From positions 6,936,805 through 7,000,804 of the forward strand of contig OY365818.1 in the NCBI GenBank assembly GCA_959347315.1: DNA of 64,000 nt, in the 5' to 3' direction. The translations under genes and the position numbers were made by a program. This document shows positions 1-9,912 of the stretch, in pieces (the stretch's first letter is position 1; each line of letters begins with the position of its first letter). This stretch comes from Bimastos eiseni (Eukaryota > Annelida > Clitellata > Crassiclitellata > Lumbricidae). The notes below the pieces were generated by a model, which was given only the letters and a program-made list of their open reading frames with translations, searched no databases and was not told where the DNA came from.

Positions 1-1648
1 AAACTTCTTAACTAATAATAGTTGAGAAAGGTTGTCCTCGTTTCTTTTCAACTGACTAACCAACCAACACCGAAGTAATTTAGATAGAGTTACCCTTTGT
101 CCTGTTTGAATCTCACGAGCTCCCTAGCCAAATGCACGGAAATAAACTATGCGATACTCATTACGCTTTTGGGATAACAAAGTTGTCAAATGCCGGTTGA
201 GCTCGCGCTATAGAAGCTAAAAATCAAAATAATTTGCATAAAATTTTTATGCACTGGTAGGCCTCGGAAAAAGCAGAATAAGTTTATACATAACATCAGC
301 AGTCAATAATAGTGAAATCATCTACGCTTGCGGTGCTTTAAACCATTTTAGCAGTTGTCAGTCTGCAAATTGGTAAATTCTAGGAGTTCAGCATTATATG
401 AAAGGATAGGCCTATGAGTGTGACATAGCAATATTATTATCTTCGAGTAGGACGTTTCTTTTGCGTTGACAGTAGATGAAGTTCAAGAAATGTAACGATA
501 TGGTCATCCGCCTATCAGTCTCAGTGGGTGGCCAAGGGCAGCTAATTCTCATATTTATAGTATTGTTAGAAGTTGGCAGAAGGTGAAAAATGCTCTCACT
601 TGAGATTAAATTCGACGTATAGTATTGTGAGTGCAACCTCAAGATAAACGAATGTTATTGTGAAAGAATAAGATTATAAGAATACGCTTAAGTGTACTGT
701 TTAAAAAAAAGCACAGGGGCTTCAAAAACTCAACGAATTCAATACCTGCTTCACGAACAATAAATATCCTTAACAAGAAGCGATTTTAAAATGCATCAGC
801 TCTGTGGGTGGATGCGAAACAGCAAGAAGTCTGTGTGAATAGGATTCATCTTTATAAGCCTATTTATGTATGTAAATATGGAAGGAACAATTAACTTTCA
901 AAATATTCTGTCTTTGTCAAAATGAGTGAGTGTTCAATGGAATTTCTGAGTTTTTGGATCTCTCTTGGAGCCTAACAAGTCTAATCCCTCACGTAAGTAT
1001 GTCATAAACTGTAATCGTGAACTTAACATCAATCGTTCGTTTTGAATCTTCATAGGACTTCAGATGAAATAATCGTTCTGCTCAGTCTTCTACAAAGTAG
1101 GAAACCACTTAAAATATAATGTTCCACCTGTAGTATACATGATTAGCTAAGTTTCTGAAAAAACATGTTTCAAATAAAAGAATTCAAAACGTTACCCACG
1201 TCGCATTTAAAAAATTGTAAGGCGCTATTGTCAAAGAAATGCGTAATTGACTTCCATCCTCTTGTCACAAGAAGTCAGTGAAATAAAACGCTTGCTAGCT
1301 ACAACAAGGATAGTAGTGTCCAAGTATACATGTACGTACGAAGCCTAACCTTATCAACTCTCTAGCCTATGTTCATCGGTTGGTTGTGCTTTATCAGTTA
1401 GCGTGAGTCTGTTACTGGCGATGAATATTTTCACGTCATAATTTTATGAGCAAGTATACGCTATACAGCTCAGTTAGTGATGAAACGTTCCTTCTTCATC
1501 ATAATATAATCATCTAGGTACTTAGCATAACGTGTTGTCTCTGATTAGCTTCTGCGTAAAAGCGAAATAACATGTCTCATTGCATCTTGAACTTACGATA
1601 ACTTATGAAAAAGAGTATGAATAAGATGAAAGAGAATTTCTTCATTAC
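1..1648. other. Non-coding stretch below last recognised exon of gene A
   Basis: No exon could be supported here. Gene A must still contain a stop codon downstream of its last recognised exon (1649-1699), so the terminal exon and 3' UTR lie either here or beyond the window edge. A weak candidate begins after an AG near 541 on the minus strand and would end after six codons, but nothing in gene B corroborates it. No repeat family stands out. Confidence 0.4.
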
Positions 1649-1699
1649 CTTGAAACCATTTGATGGCTGTAACGTAGTCTTTGGCCGTTTAATGATGAA
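1649..1699 (-). CDS. Gene A exon 9: 51-bp tail exon with KRP...QP motif
   Basis: Phase 0 in and out, with acceptor CTTCTTTTCAG and donor AAG/GTAATG. It encodes FIIKRPKTTLQPSNGFK. Gene B has a 51-bp exon at 16892-16942 encoding YYIRRPTIHSQPISIST, with the same length and phases. The shared basic-Pro and Gln-Pro positions support both. No stop lies inside it, so at least one more exon must follow. Confidence 0.72.
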
Positions 1700-1983
1700 C
1701 TGAAAAGAAGGATATGTTACGTGTTAACACGGCTTGCAAACTAATGTCATATTTCGTCAATAATTTGCTGCAATCGAGAATAAACTGGTGTCCTGTCCTT
1801 GGTTTTCAATTGGAGCCTCAGAAGTTTAGAGATCACGATTACCATTACGGAATTAGTAGCTTGCTGAATGGTCCTCTGCTTTGAAATGATACTCCCTCTT
1901 CGACTCCCTCTCTGATTTTTACTCGGAGCTGAATAAACTACCTTTAAAGACCCTGTTGGTCGAGTTTTATGTGGTTGTAGGTA

Positions 1984-2290
1984 AATCCTTCGCCATTAAG
2001 TTTTCGCCATCAATTTTTCGTCGCATGAAATTCTTCGCCACAAAGATTCTTCGCCTGCTGATCAGTTATGTTACAGAAGTCTAACTGGTTCGTATAGCTG
2101 AAATGCTCTAGAATATTCTAGGACGATGATATGTATCCGTAGATAATTATTACTCAGAAACCTAACCCCACAGAATAAACAGGAGCGGGAACAAAGAGGA
2201 GATGGCGAGAATATAATGGGGAAAAAGTGTACTGGCGAGAAATTGATGGTAAAAAATTGATGGCGAAAAATTGATGGAGAAATATGTGTT
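1984..2290. repeat. Inverted TTCGCCATCAA-rich element in gene A intron 8
   Basis: The left side (1984-2058) repeats TTCGCCATyAAsTTTTCG-like words; the right side (2200-2290) carries their reverse complement several times (GCGAAAAATTGATGG). The arrangement suggests a small TIR-type element or decayed palindrome. The boundaries are approximate. Confidence 0.5.
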
Positions 2291-2482
2291 GGTCAACGGT
2301 TCATAGTACACGCAACTTCGCATACGTACTTTCAATGTCGCCAAGCAGTGCAGTTTCGAATCGGTGAAAGCTGGTGAGTGAAGGCAAGTTGCACCGTTTC
2401 CTTTTCCATTGGCTGAATTGCAAGCTAGACTGAAGATTAGCCGGGTGATTTACTGATAAGATGCGAATTAGCGTTGAAGTAC

Positions 2483-2623
2483 CTGTGTGTCTGAATCGAT
2501 GGCGTTTAATCTGGGTGCGAAAGTGAGGAATATTTGAGAGCTCGTTATCTCATTTGGCAGATCATCATCCTTGAGTTCACTGCAGAAGGTAACTGGATAA
2601 CACTTATACGGTGACGATGTGTG
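2483..2623 (-). CDS. Gene A exon 8: conserved tail exon with DDLP motif
   Basis: 141 bp, phase 0 in and out, with acceptor CTTTTCAG and donor CAG/GTACTT. It encodes SSPYKCYPVTFC, then SELKDDDLPNEITSSQIF and TFAPRLNAID. Gene B at 17339-17476 gives ISPYQFDPYV, then SELKDEDLPEDITSSQVF and NFMPRLDNID. Gene C at 40975-41067 gives DDEDIPSEIKE and YINFIPNY. This conservation in all three genes marks it as a genuine exon and probably the functional core of the tail. The function is unknown. Confidence 0.85.
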
Positions 2624-2851
2624 CTGAAAAGATATCACACGCTATCAGTTGTGTACAAGATAATCGGGACGTTAAAAGTTTCGCTCTGCGAAGGGCACTA
2701 TGACAACTAGCCCTCTAAAGTCACAAGGCTGGGTGAATTTGAACAACTCGGACAATAACAAATTATTATCGTCGTCGCATTTTTTCTTACTTTCTTAACC
2801 GCCACATATAATTACCTGCACAGTTCCTCAGATGTATAATAAAATATTCTT

Positions 2852-3003
2852 ATCTAGCAATTTAGAGAATTGCTATAAGATTTTAATTTTTACCTGTGCT
2901 ACAGTTTGTGACTGATATTACCGATATTACTTAGAATTATCTAACAATTGAGAGAATTGTTATCAGACTTTAATTGTTACCTGTGGTACGGTTGGTGACT
3001 GAT
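2852..3003 (-). repeat. 65-bp direct duplication covering the exon 7 donor
   Basis: Bases 2852-2916 and 2939-3003 are two diverged copies of one 65-bp sequence (roughly 80% identical by eye). The second contains the last 23 coding bases of gene A exon 7 plus its donor. The first, in the intron, retains a donor-like CAG/GTAAAA and a matching frame (QSQTVAQ against QSPTVPQ). Confidence 0.7.
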
Positions 3004-3269
3004 CCGTCGTAAAATCATAGTCTGCATCATAAGATGCCACTTCAGAAGTTATTTTCGTTGCTCTCGGAGCTCCATCGTTTCTTTCATATTTCGCCCAACC
3101 GTTCTGTATTCGAGCATCATGGACGACCCGCGTGATGGCCACCAGTTGCACGGACTCCCCTTCGCCAGTCCCAAGTGATTGACTCTGTTGTCTAGTTCCT
3201 TCAGCTGCTCCATCATCCGTTTCACGTTTGACCGTCTCACGAGGCGCTTCCTCGTTACCCATGCGTGAA
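2981..3269 (-). CDS. Gene A exon 7: cytoplasmic tail
   Basis: 289 bp, phase 2 in and phase 0 out, with acceptor ATTGCAG and donor CAG/GTAACA. It encodes about 96 charged residues: GNEEAPRETVKRETDDG near the start, a VQLVAITRVVHDARIQ segment, and the tyrosine-bearing ASYDADYDFTTDQSPTVPQ at the end. The tyrosines in an acidic setting could be phosphorylation sites (inference). This exon is poorly conserved with its positional equivalents in B and C, unlike the flanking exons. Confidence 0.75.
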
Positions 3270-3374
3270 CTGCAATTAGACCGCATAGCGCTTTCTCAGT
3301 TGTCGTTGGCATTGTGTCATGGAGTGGGTTCCCATTATCATTACGCCGTATGCTTAGGGTTTATTCAAATGCGT

Positions 3375-3485
3375 ATTGTGGTAGTCTTACGACCGTTCTT
3401 TTCAGCCGGGGTTGGATCGGGAGCGCTTGTGAGCAGTAACCTTGAAGGGGCGCTATATAAATCATCGCAATGAATGAATGAGGCG
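3375..3485 (+). mobile_element. LINE 3'-tail relic
   Basis: The sequence runs from TTCTTTTCAGCCGGGG through GGGAGCGCT to GGCGCTATATAAAT and a GAATGAATGA tail. The same string of words recurs at 21262-21412 and 42920-43015, and on the minus strand at about 6955-7025. At 42780 onward it follows reverse-transcriptase-like coding sequence, so I read it as the 3' end of a non-LTR retrotransposon family. It lies in gene A intron 6. Confidence 0.55.
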
Positions 3486-4372
3486 CAGTTGGCGACTTGG
3501 ACCCAATTGTGAGAGTTTAGTAATTGCAACCAATAATTATAACCATTGCAATTGCAATCGCGTACATCCTCATTTTGCCCGTCTTTGAGAACATCTCCAT
3601 TAGAGACACTCCAAATCTGACAGCACCGAGCCACGGTCGTTTGATACGGTTGCCAAGCGCTTTCGAAATAGAGAAAAACACGTATGGAACGTCACTAATT
3701 ATAATTATACGTAGTACATTAAGGGCTTCGATCTCGCTGGTGTCTTTTGCGCGTCTAAGGAAAGAGTTAACGGTGCACCAAGTTGTAATCAGATTACATT
3801 ACATTACAGTACATTACATTGATGTGCAGACAATGAACCCGCAAAAACAGAGAGACATCGTATGGTAGGCCTAGTATTGCGTCATTAATAGTAACTGAAC
3901 TATTTTACTGATCATAGTTTATGTGTACAGCTCCTGCTAATGAATTAGGTAGCTAAGCTGGTGTCTCTTTCAAAATCTTTTAACTCAGAAGTACGTAGCT
4001 GCTGACTACTTTACCATTTGAATTTCTGTCACAGCAAACTCGATGCCAGTCACAATGTACACTTCATAGATCGCTGAGTTTTGACTGCTCAAGACTCAAT
4101 TAATATAGAATTGGTTTACAATTAATATACAGTGTGTATTGGAATATCAAGTATCTTGGTAGGGGATTAGCTACCCATCCACATAATGAGGTAAGAAATG
4201 TGAACTAGCTGCCACTTGCTACCTATGACTGCCTACCCACGCTAACATAAACGCCTCCTGGTCTTCGTTACTTCTCACTTGACATGTTGAAAACCTACAC
4301 AATAACACACTTAAACGATGGAATAATTGATGCTGAAACGATGTTGAATGGCTTAATAAATGGTGACCTTAC

Positions 4373-4528
4373 TCTTTTTGGACTTCCTTCCTCTCGAGTT
4401 TACAGCATAGGATGAGGACAGCGATGACTAATCCAAGCAGAACTGCTCCAACCACTCCAATTGTTGCGCCAATTATTACATTCTCATTCACACAACCGTC
4501 TCCAACTGGTAGATACTTGTTTTTGCAG
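4373..4528 (-). CDS. Gene A exon 6: EGF end, transmembrane helix and juxtamembrane segment
   Basis: 156 bp, phase 2 in and phase 2 out, with donor GTAAGG. It encodes CKNKYLPVGDGC (end of the EGF-like domain), then NENVIIG, then a hydrophobic helix of about 25 residues with GVVGAVLLGLVIAVLIL at its core. Two cysteines (CC, possible palmitoylation) and a basic stop-transfer stretch KLERKEVQK follow, giving type I topology. The gene B exon at 19788-19943 has the same length and is nearly identical in protein; C at 43426-43587 is diverged but aligned. If the donor were not used, the frame would stop at once (GAG TAA). Confidence 0.92.
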
Positions 4529-4544
4529 CTAAACACAAGAAATT

Positions 4545-4830
4545 TAGTTTAATTGGTGAAAAGAATTATGTCCAAATAGAAGATGTATTGATAAAAAGAT
4601 TACTATTTAACTAGAAGCTGGATTGACGATTAGGGTCATGCATGCTCAAGGCGAAGCTGGATTGATGAAAAAGAATCGTATTTGAGTATAAACGGGATTG
4701 ATGAATATAATCATGTTTACGCAGAAGCGAAATCGATGAGAAAATTATGTCTAATTAGAACCTGTATTGGCGAAAACAATCATGCTTAAGTGGAAGCTGG
4801 ATTGATGAAAATAATCATGCTTAAGGTGAA
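4545..4830. repeat. Degenerate about 36-bp tandem repeat in gene A intron 5
   Basis: Imperfect copies of a unit containing GAAGCTGGATTGATGAAAA and AATCATGCTTAAG recur about every 36-40 bp. The copies are best preserved at 4610-4660 and 4780-4830. No coding role is seen. Confidence 0.6.
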
Positions 4831-5268
4831 CATTAGCCTTTTCATCATTGTAATTTCCATTAAAACCGTTCGCCCGTTTGAGTATCGCTCGTATTGAACG
4901 GTCACCCTTATGAGGCGCCCTTATGAGGCGCCCTTATGTGCGCGATCTGTTGATGGTCGCCTTTTTTGCGCGCGCCCTTATTGACGATTACCACACTACA
5001 TGTATATCAAGACTATTATTTGTAGTAAAATTATTTCGTGATTGTCTAGAATCTCGGTTCCACTGGCTCCCTCTATCGAATTCAGTAATCATGTCTTATA
5101 CACTGGTCGTACGATACCACCGGAGGGCAACGGTGAGTTAAGGTTGACCATGCACTCTCGTATGCAGAACCTGGGCTTTAGGAGTCTGTTCTTCTCTTCT
5201 CCTATGCAGTTATTCCAAAATTCTAGACAATCACGAAATATGCAATGTAAGATTCGGGTCCCACTCAC

Positions 5269-5422
5269 GTGCATCCGGTCGCATTACTTCCGGTAACTGT
5301 ACAGATTTTATCATCTCTGCATGTAGCGAAACAAGTGACACTCGTCTGCGTCAGTCTGTAGCAGGGATTGCAGACGCCACAGATGTATGACCCAATCGCT
5401 TTGCATGGATCTTTCCGAAACA
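5269..5422 (-). CDS. Gene A exon 5: Cys cluster and first part of EGF-like domain
   Basis: 154 bp, phase 1 in and phase 2 out, with acceptor TTTCAG and donor GTGAGT. It starts with a four-cysteine cluster (DPC, then YICGVCNPC; spacing C-x7-C-x2-C-x2-C), followed by VTCFATCRDDKIC and TGSNATGC. The last four cysteines, joined to TCKNKYLPVGDGC in the next exon, give C-x3-C-x5-C-x9-C-x-C-x10-C, which fits an EGF-like domain. B (21031-21187) and C (44588-44756) match closely. Confidence 0.88.
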
Positions 5423-5651
5423 CTGAAACTGAAGCATCAATGCCATTGCCTAATGTACAAAAAAATAAAACACTTAATGTTGCTTGACAACTTTGTCAGT
5501 GTTTACTTCTAATAATTCATGATCTAGCAATTATTCTAATTGCTATTCCCGATTTCATTTTGCCGCCTACTTGAATCTAAAAATACATTACATTAAAATA
5601 CATACATTATTCCGTTGAATCCAACATAGACAAGAGCCAGAAGGAACTTAC

Positions 5652-5833
5652 TGCGGATATTTGATGCGTCTGCCATGCCGTTGAGGCTGTCGGCCACGAC
5701 TCCTTCAGACCCAACGATCGTAGCATTTAGCAGCCTTGGTTTAACTTTATCTTTTATGTAGACGATTATTGCACCACCATCTGCAATAATCTCTTTGCTT
5801 CCGAAGGATGTCAGATAGGCAGCAGTAACGACG
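5652..5833 (-). CDS. Gene A exon 4: C-terminal part of SEA domain
   Basis: 182 bp, phase 2 in and phase 1 out, with acceptor TTTTCAG and donor GTAAGT. It encodes VVTAAYLTSF, then GGAIIVYIKDKVKP and a Ser/Ala-rich end. Aligned with gene C (45616-45797, also 182 bp), the strand before this point lacks the Gly-Ser pair at which SEA domains normally cleave themselves: A reads RFDVVTAAY where C reads GFKNGSINAEY. Confidence 0.85.
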
Positions 5834-6949
5834 CTGAAAATTTACAGGAAAACACTTCGGTCTGAACGATTGAATTCCATCATATTTTAGCCACCGATTA
5901 ATTATTTTCTTATACGCCGCGACAGAGTGCTTTAACTGCAATAAGGGAACGTCCACAAATGACGCCACGCCTAGGGGAGGAGTCACACAAATGTTTGACG
6001 ATGTATTCATCACATCAAACATCAAAAGGCGTAATTTTATTAAAAGCTTGCATTCGATTAAACAGGTTCCACTTAATTAGCAGTAATTGTTACCACAATT
6101 TAACAACACTATTTATGATTATCCTAATTTTTGGATTGCCTGCTCTTACGGTCGATGTCAATTTTGGGGTTTAGGACGTGAGGCGGCCATTCTGTAACTT
6201 ACTAGCAGGAATCAATTATCCCGCCCAAACGCACAGGACGCAGAGAGTGGCTGACACGAAGAAAATGGAGTGTGTGTGGATAGGATATTATTTATTCCGT
6301 GAAGGAGCATTTAGCTTCACCGTGGGAGAATGGAGAGGAATGAAGTCTGGACTGTTTCGAGTTAGTGTTATTAAGCATTTTTAATAATTACTATTATTCT
6401 GCCTGAGCCTTCCATCTAGAGGAATTTATAAGATTGTGATGTCATTTATGGACGAGCAGGACGACCACTAATAGTCTGTTGCAATCGTGAAAGATTGTAC
6501 AAATCTGTAGCTAACTCCAGGTCGAATAATAAATCGCCGTAAAAAACTCATGTGCGATGTAGCTCATTAAATGCAGCGATAAATAAAAAGCTAATTGGAA
6601 AAAATATAAACATGGGCTTAGATAAAATTCATGAATGGTCGATCGCGGAATAGCTCAGTACAGCCAACTGCATATGAACTGAATAGTTCGCGAATAGTTC
6701 GCGAATAGTTCAAGGGAGGCTACAATCATGAATTCACGATTAAAAATTAGAAAGCATGTAATCGATAAACTAACTCTGATATTGTCGCTTGCTGAGTTGA
6801 CACTTTATCCGAACGCATCAAGGACGCCGCCGCCTGATTTGCCGAATCACTATCGTTGCTGTAAAATGTTTAATAATAAGTTTTCAAGCAGTCATGAAAC
6901 ATAGTCATGAAAAGCATCAGTAGGCTACGTGATCGATGGAACAAGCATA

Positions 6950-7025
6950 TGTTTCATTCATTCATTCATTGCGAGAATTTGTGTATAGCGCCTCTTCAAG
7001 GTGACTACTCAGAGGCGCTCCCAAC
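6950..7025 (-). mobile_element. LINE 3'-tail relic, minus strand
   Basis: ATTCATTCATTGCGA followed by TATAGCGCCTCTTCAAGG and CTCAGAGGCGCTC is the reverse complement of the GGCGCTATATAAAT tail family. It lies in gene A intron 3. Confidence 0.5.
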
Positions 7026-7175
7026 CCTCATGCAATGTTACAACAGAAACATTCACAGAATACTATTTATAATTCCAATCTGGGTACGCACACAATGCAA
7101 CCAAGTTAAAGTCTTCGATCTCCACGTCATAGGCCTAAGTGAACTGCTGTCGCTCTGCAAATCATCCGCATTGAG

Positions 7176-7348
7176 CAGGGCCGTGCCGAGGGGGGTTAGC
7201 GGGGCCGTGACCCAGGGCGCAAATGTGGACAGGGCGCAAATTTCAGGATGGAATAACTTACTATTTCATAAAATGCACTATTTTCAAAATGTGAGGCGCC
7301 ATATTGATGCTAGGCACAGGGCGCAATTATAGCTCGGTATGGCCCCTG
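7176..7348. mobile_element. Non-autonomous hAT element, 173 bp
   Basis: Terminal inverted repeats: left CAGGGCCGTGCCGAG, right end reverse complement CAGGGGCCATACCGAG. It is flanked by a perfect 8-bp direct repeat GCATTGAG at 7168-7175 and 7349-7356. CAGGG ends with an 8-bp target-site duplication are the hAT superfamily signature. There is no transposase. It lies in gene A intron 3. Confidence 0.85.
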
Positions 7349-7544
7349 GCATTGAGAAAGACAAAAATAACTAAGCCCATATATCTAATTGGCTTTCAAG
7401 AAGTTGAATATCTCACAGCTCATCGACTGGCGCCTGACTAACTCATAATTCTGCACCACATTGTGTGCGTTAAAGTTGTGAGTAATATTAGTTGAAAAAG
7501 TTCTGATGATATAATGTTTACGGTCGCGTCTTCGATATACATAC

Positions 7545-7609
7545 TCGAAGCGTACGACATTTGCTGTGAAGGGTATATATCCCTGACAGTCTTGGAACGC
7601 CTTGTTGAT
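7545..7609 (-). CDS. Gene A exon 3: 65-bp SEA core exon
   Basis: Phase 0 in, phase 2 out, with acceptor TTAAG and donor GTATGT. It encodes INKAFQDCQGYIPF and continues through VVRF, a helix followed by a strand in the middle of the SEA fold. The equivalents in B (24039-24103) and C (46396-46460) are also exactly 65 bp, have the same phases, and keep an AF..C.G motif with one cysteine. Confidence 0.85.
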
Positions 7610-7902
7610 CTTAAAAACAAGAACAGCAACCATTACATCCACAAAAGCTAAATAATTTTGTGTTACGGGCAACTAACAAGCGGAATCTCAAATTAATACT
7701 TAACAAAACCAACGATAACATTGATAATTAGATTAGGCCTAACACTTAAACTGTCACAGGTCAAACGTGGTTATCACATGGAAAAATATACATTGATACG
7801 TACGTGCATGCATGCATAAATTTATAATTAGATACACGACCTACATGCATATGTATACACCCGCACAATTACCGGTACCGATGTGCATACAATGCATATA
7901 CG

Positions 7903-8181
7903 CAGAGGTGTAACAAGGTTTTGAAAAGTGGGGGGAGGACATAGTTTTAAAAATATTTCTTTGCCCCCCCCCCATTTTGGAATTTTGCCCCTCAGAAATT
8001 TGAAAAATGGGGCACAAATTATTTTAACAAGGGTAATCTTAAAAAGCCATTGGATAAACATAAAAAAGAACCGATTTGGAGGGCACATGGGGGGCACTGA
8101 GCACTAAAACTGGGGGACTTTGCCTTCCAGTTTTGAACGGAAGGGGGCGGTGCCCCTCTAACCCCGCTTGTTGCACCCCTG
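7903..8181. mobile_element. Non-autonomous hAT element, 279 bp
   Basis: Terminal inverted repeats CAGAGGTGTAACAAG and (right end, reverse complement) CAGGGGTGCAACAAG. The flanking 8-bp repeats are CATATACG (7895-7902) and TATATACG (8182-8189), matching at 7 of 8. The interior is G/C-run rich, and the short frames in it are not genes. It lies in gene A intron 2. Confidence 0.85.
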
Positions 8182-8811
8182 TATATACGTAAATATATCC
8201 ATTCAGACACGCATTAATACGTGCATGCATGCACAAATATATTTGTTAACATGGCTGTGATTTGTAACATGTTATTCTTGATAATCATGCGCATTGCACG
8301 AAAATAATCGCTTACATCTTACATACAATACACAGCAAGATTGCATTATATACCATTAGCAGCCTAGCAGATGATACCAAGTAAAACAGGAGTCGAATCT
8401 AACTGTAAAGCAGCTTTCAAGGCGCTCATCTATATTATTACTCGTTTTACAATCACTAGAGGGCTTTGAACATATGTCATTCTTTGTGTCAACGTACAAC
8501 TGGGATCGGAGATAAACCAACTTGGCGACGGGAGATGTCTAAATGGAAGTTTCTATAGAAGTTTGTCAAAGCCTAAAACTGAGTCGATGTCTAATATTTA
8601 TACATGAAGTCTACATAAAGAGGTTTACACGTTGAGAAATCTATGTGCCTGCTTTTAAGGCCTTTACGCACAGGTAGCTTGCGCCGCACAAAACGACCGA
8701 TAATAATCATTAAGACCCAATGATGATGTGACCAATAAAATAATTATTCGCATTCGTAGTTAAAACTCACCTTTCGATACAACTATAAATGATATAATAA
8801 TAAATTCTAAC

Positions 8812-8930
8812 CGCATATTCAACTGCAGATTTGAACGAATTGTATTCAAAACTATTCGGATCCGCCAATCCTTTCGTCCAGGTCTTGTTAAGTCCAATAG
8901 CGAAGGCTATTATGAAAGGTGGCGCAGCAT
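8812..8930 (-). CDS. Gene A exon 2: N-terminal part of SEA domain
   Basis: 119 bp, phase 1 in and phase 0 out. It encodes AAPPFIIAFAIGLNKTW followed by a DPNS...Y..FK motif, the beta-strand and helix pattern that opens SEA domains. Gene B has the same pattern at 25443-25558 and gene C a diverged version at 47650-47771. The donor is the weak sequence GTTAGA. I preferred it to a stronger GTGAGT 41 bp downstream because that one would leave the wrong phase for the next exon, and because gene B uses GTTAAT at the same aligned position. Confidence 0.8.
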
Positions 8931-9394
8931 CTGAAACGTTAAAAAAGACCAACATCATAATCTTTTCATAATAAAGCAATAAACGAGCAGGCAGTATTGC
9001 AAATAAAATAGGCAGATTTGATAAATATAAATAAATGATCGCCATAGCCATATGGCTACCTAGCCCTCTAACCCATACGGTTCCCTCCTTTGAAGGAGGT
9101 CGGGTTAATTATTATGATTCATTCTTAAGATGTAATGCGTTTATCGTCAATACGACCACTATTTTTTATATAAATTTCTACAAAATATAGTTAAAAAGCA
9201 TTCACCCACAAAGGCTTAATAAACACGCTGTCTAAGTCGAGATCTACACCTGAAACAGTAACAGAATGATATAAAAGGGGTAAGGGGTGACTAGAATTCG
9301 TTAAGAATCTGTCAAGAGTAATAGTCCTGCCAAGCGTTGTTTTCGGGTAGTGTAAGTCCAGATATAACTACACATATGCTTGAAGTCTTGCACT

Positions 9395-9735
9395 GACTTC
9401 CTGAAACAGCACGTATCCACTGCAAGATCCTCTTTCTAGTTTTCAAAGCCCAGCTCGGCTCTGCCCCGCTATATCTCTCTATTTGCGAAAGCCGCTATCT
9501 GTAACTTAATCTCCTTCGCTCTCTGTTGATCGTCTTGATCTGTTTGTCCACCACCGGGCGTTTGCTGTTGAGGTTCTATCTGCCTCAGACTGCCTAAAAT
9601 GACCTTCCTTCAACATTTAGAACCAAACTAATGACTCCTTTATCTCCATCGGCTTCTCACTCCGGGATTTCTGTGCTGAGTGCGCCTCTGAATAGTAATT
9701 CAGCGACAGGCGCTATATAAATATAAAGATACGAG
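9395..9735 (+). mobile_element. Non-LTR retrotransposon 3' fragment
   Basis: The plus strand encodes a broken frame containing RIHCKILFLVFKAQLGSAP and LYLSI. This matches the reverse-transcriptase C-terminal pattern R-I-H-Y-K-I-L-x-L-x-F-K-A of CR1-like LINEs. It ends in a GCGCCTCTGAATAG...GGCGCTATATAAAT tail. It lies in gene A intron 1 and is decayed. Confidence 0.7.
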
Positions 9736-9912
9736 GATACGATACTGCGTACATCAGTAGGTCTACAATTAATCAGCTAGGAATAACATATGCCAGTTAT
9801 TCGTACTTCACGCAGATTCGGTGGTTCTTTAATCCCGGATACCATTACGAATGAGGGCACAAATTAATCTCGGCAGCACTTATTGAAACTATAATGAAAA
9901 CGAAAACTTTAC

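Noticed and set aside
8767..9051. Longer minus-strand frame around gene A exon 2, extended on both sides
   Set aside because: Only 8812-8930 aligns with B and C. The extra N-terminal part is intron and the part below 8812 is in the wrong phase for exon 3.
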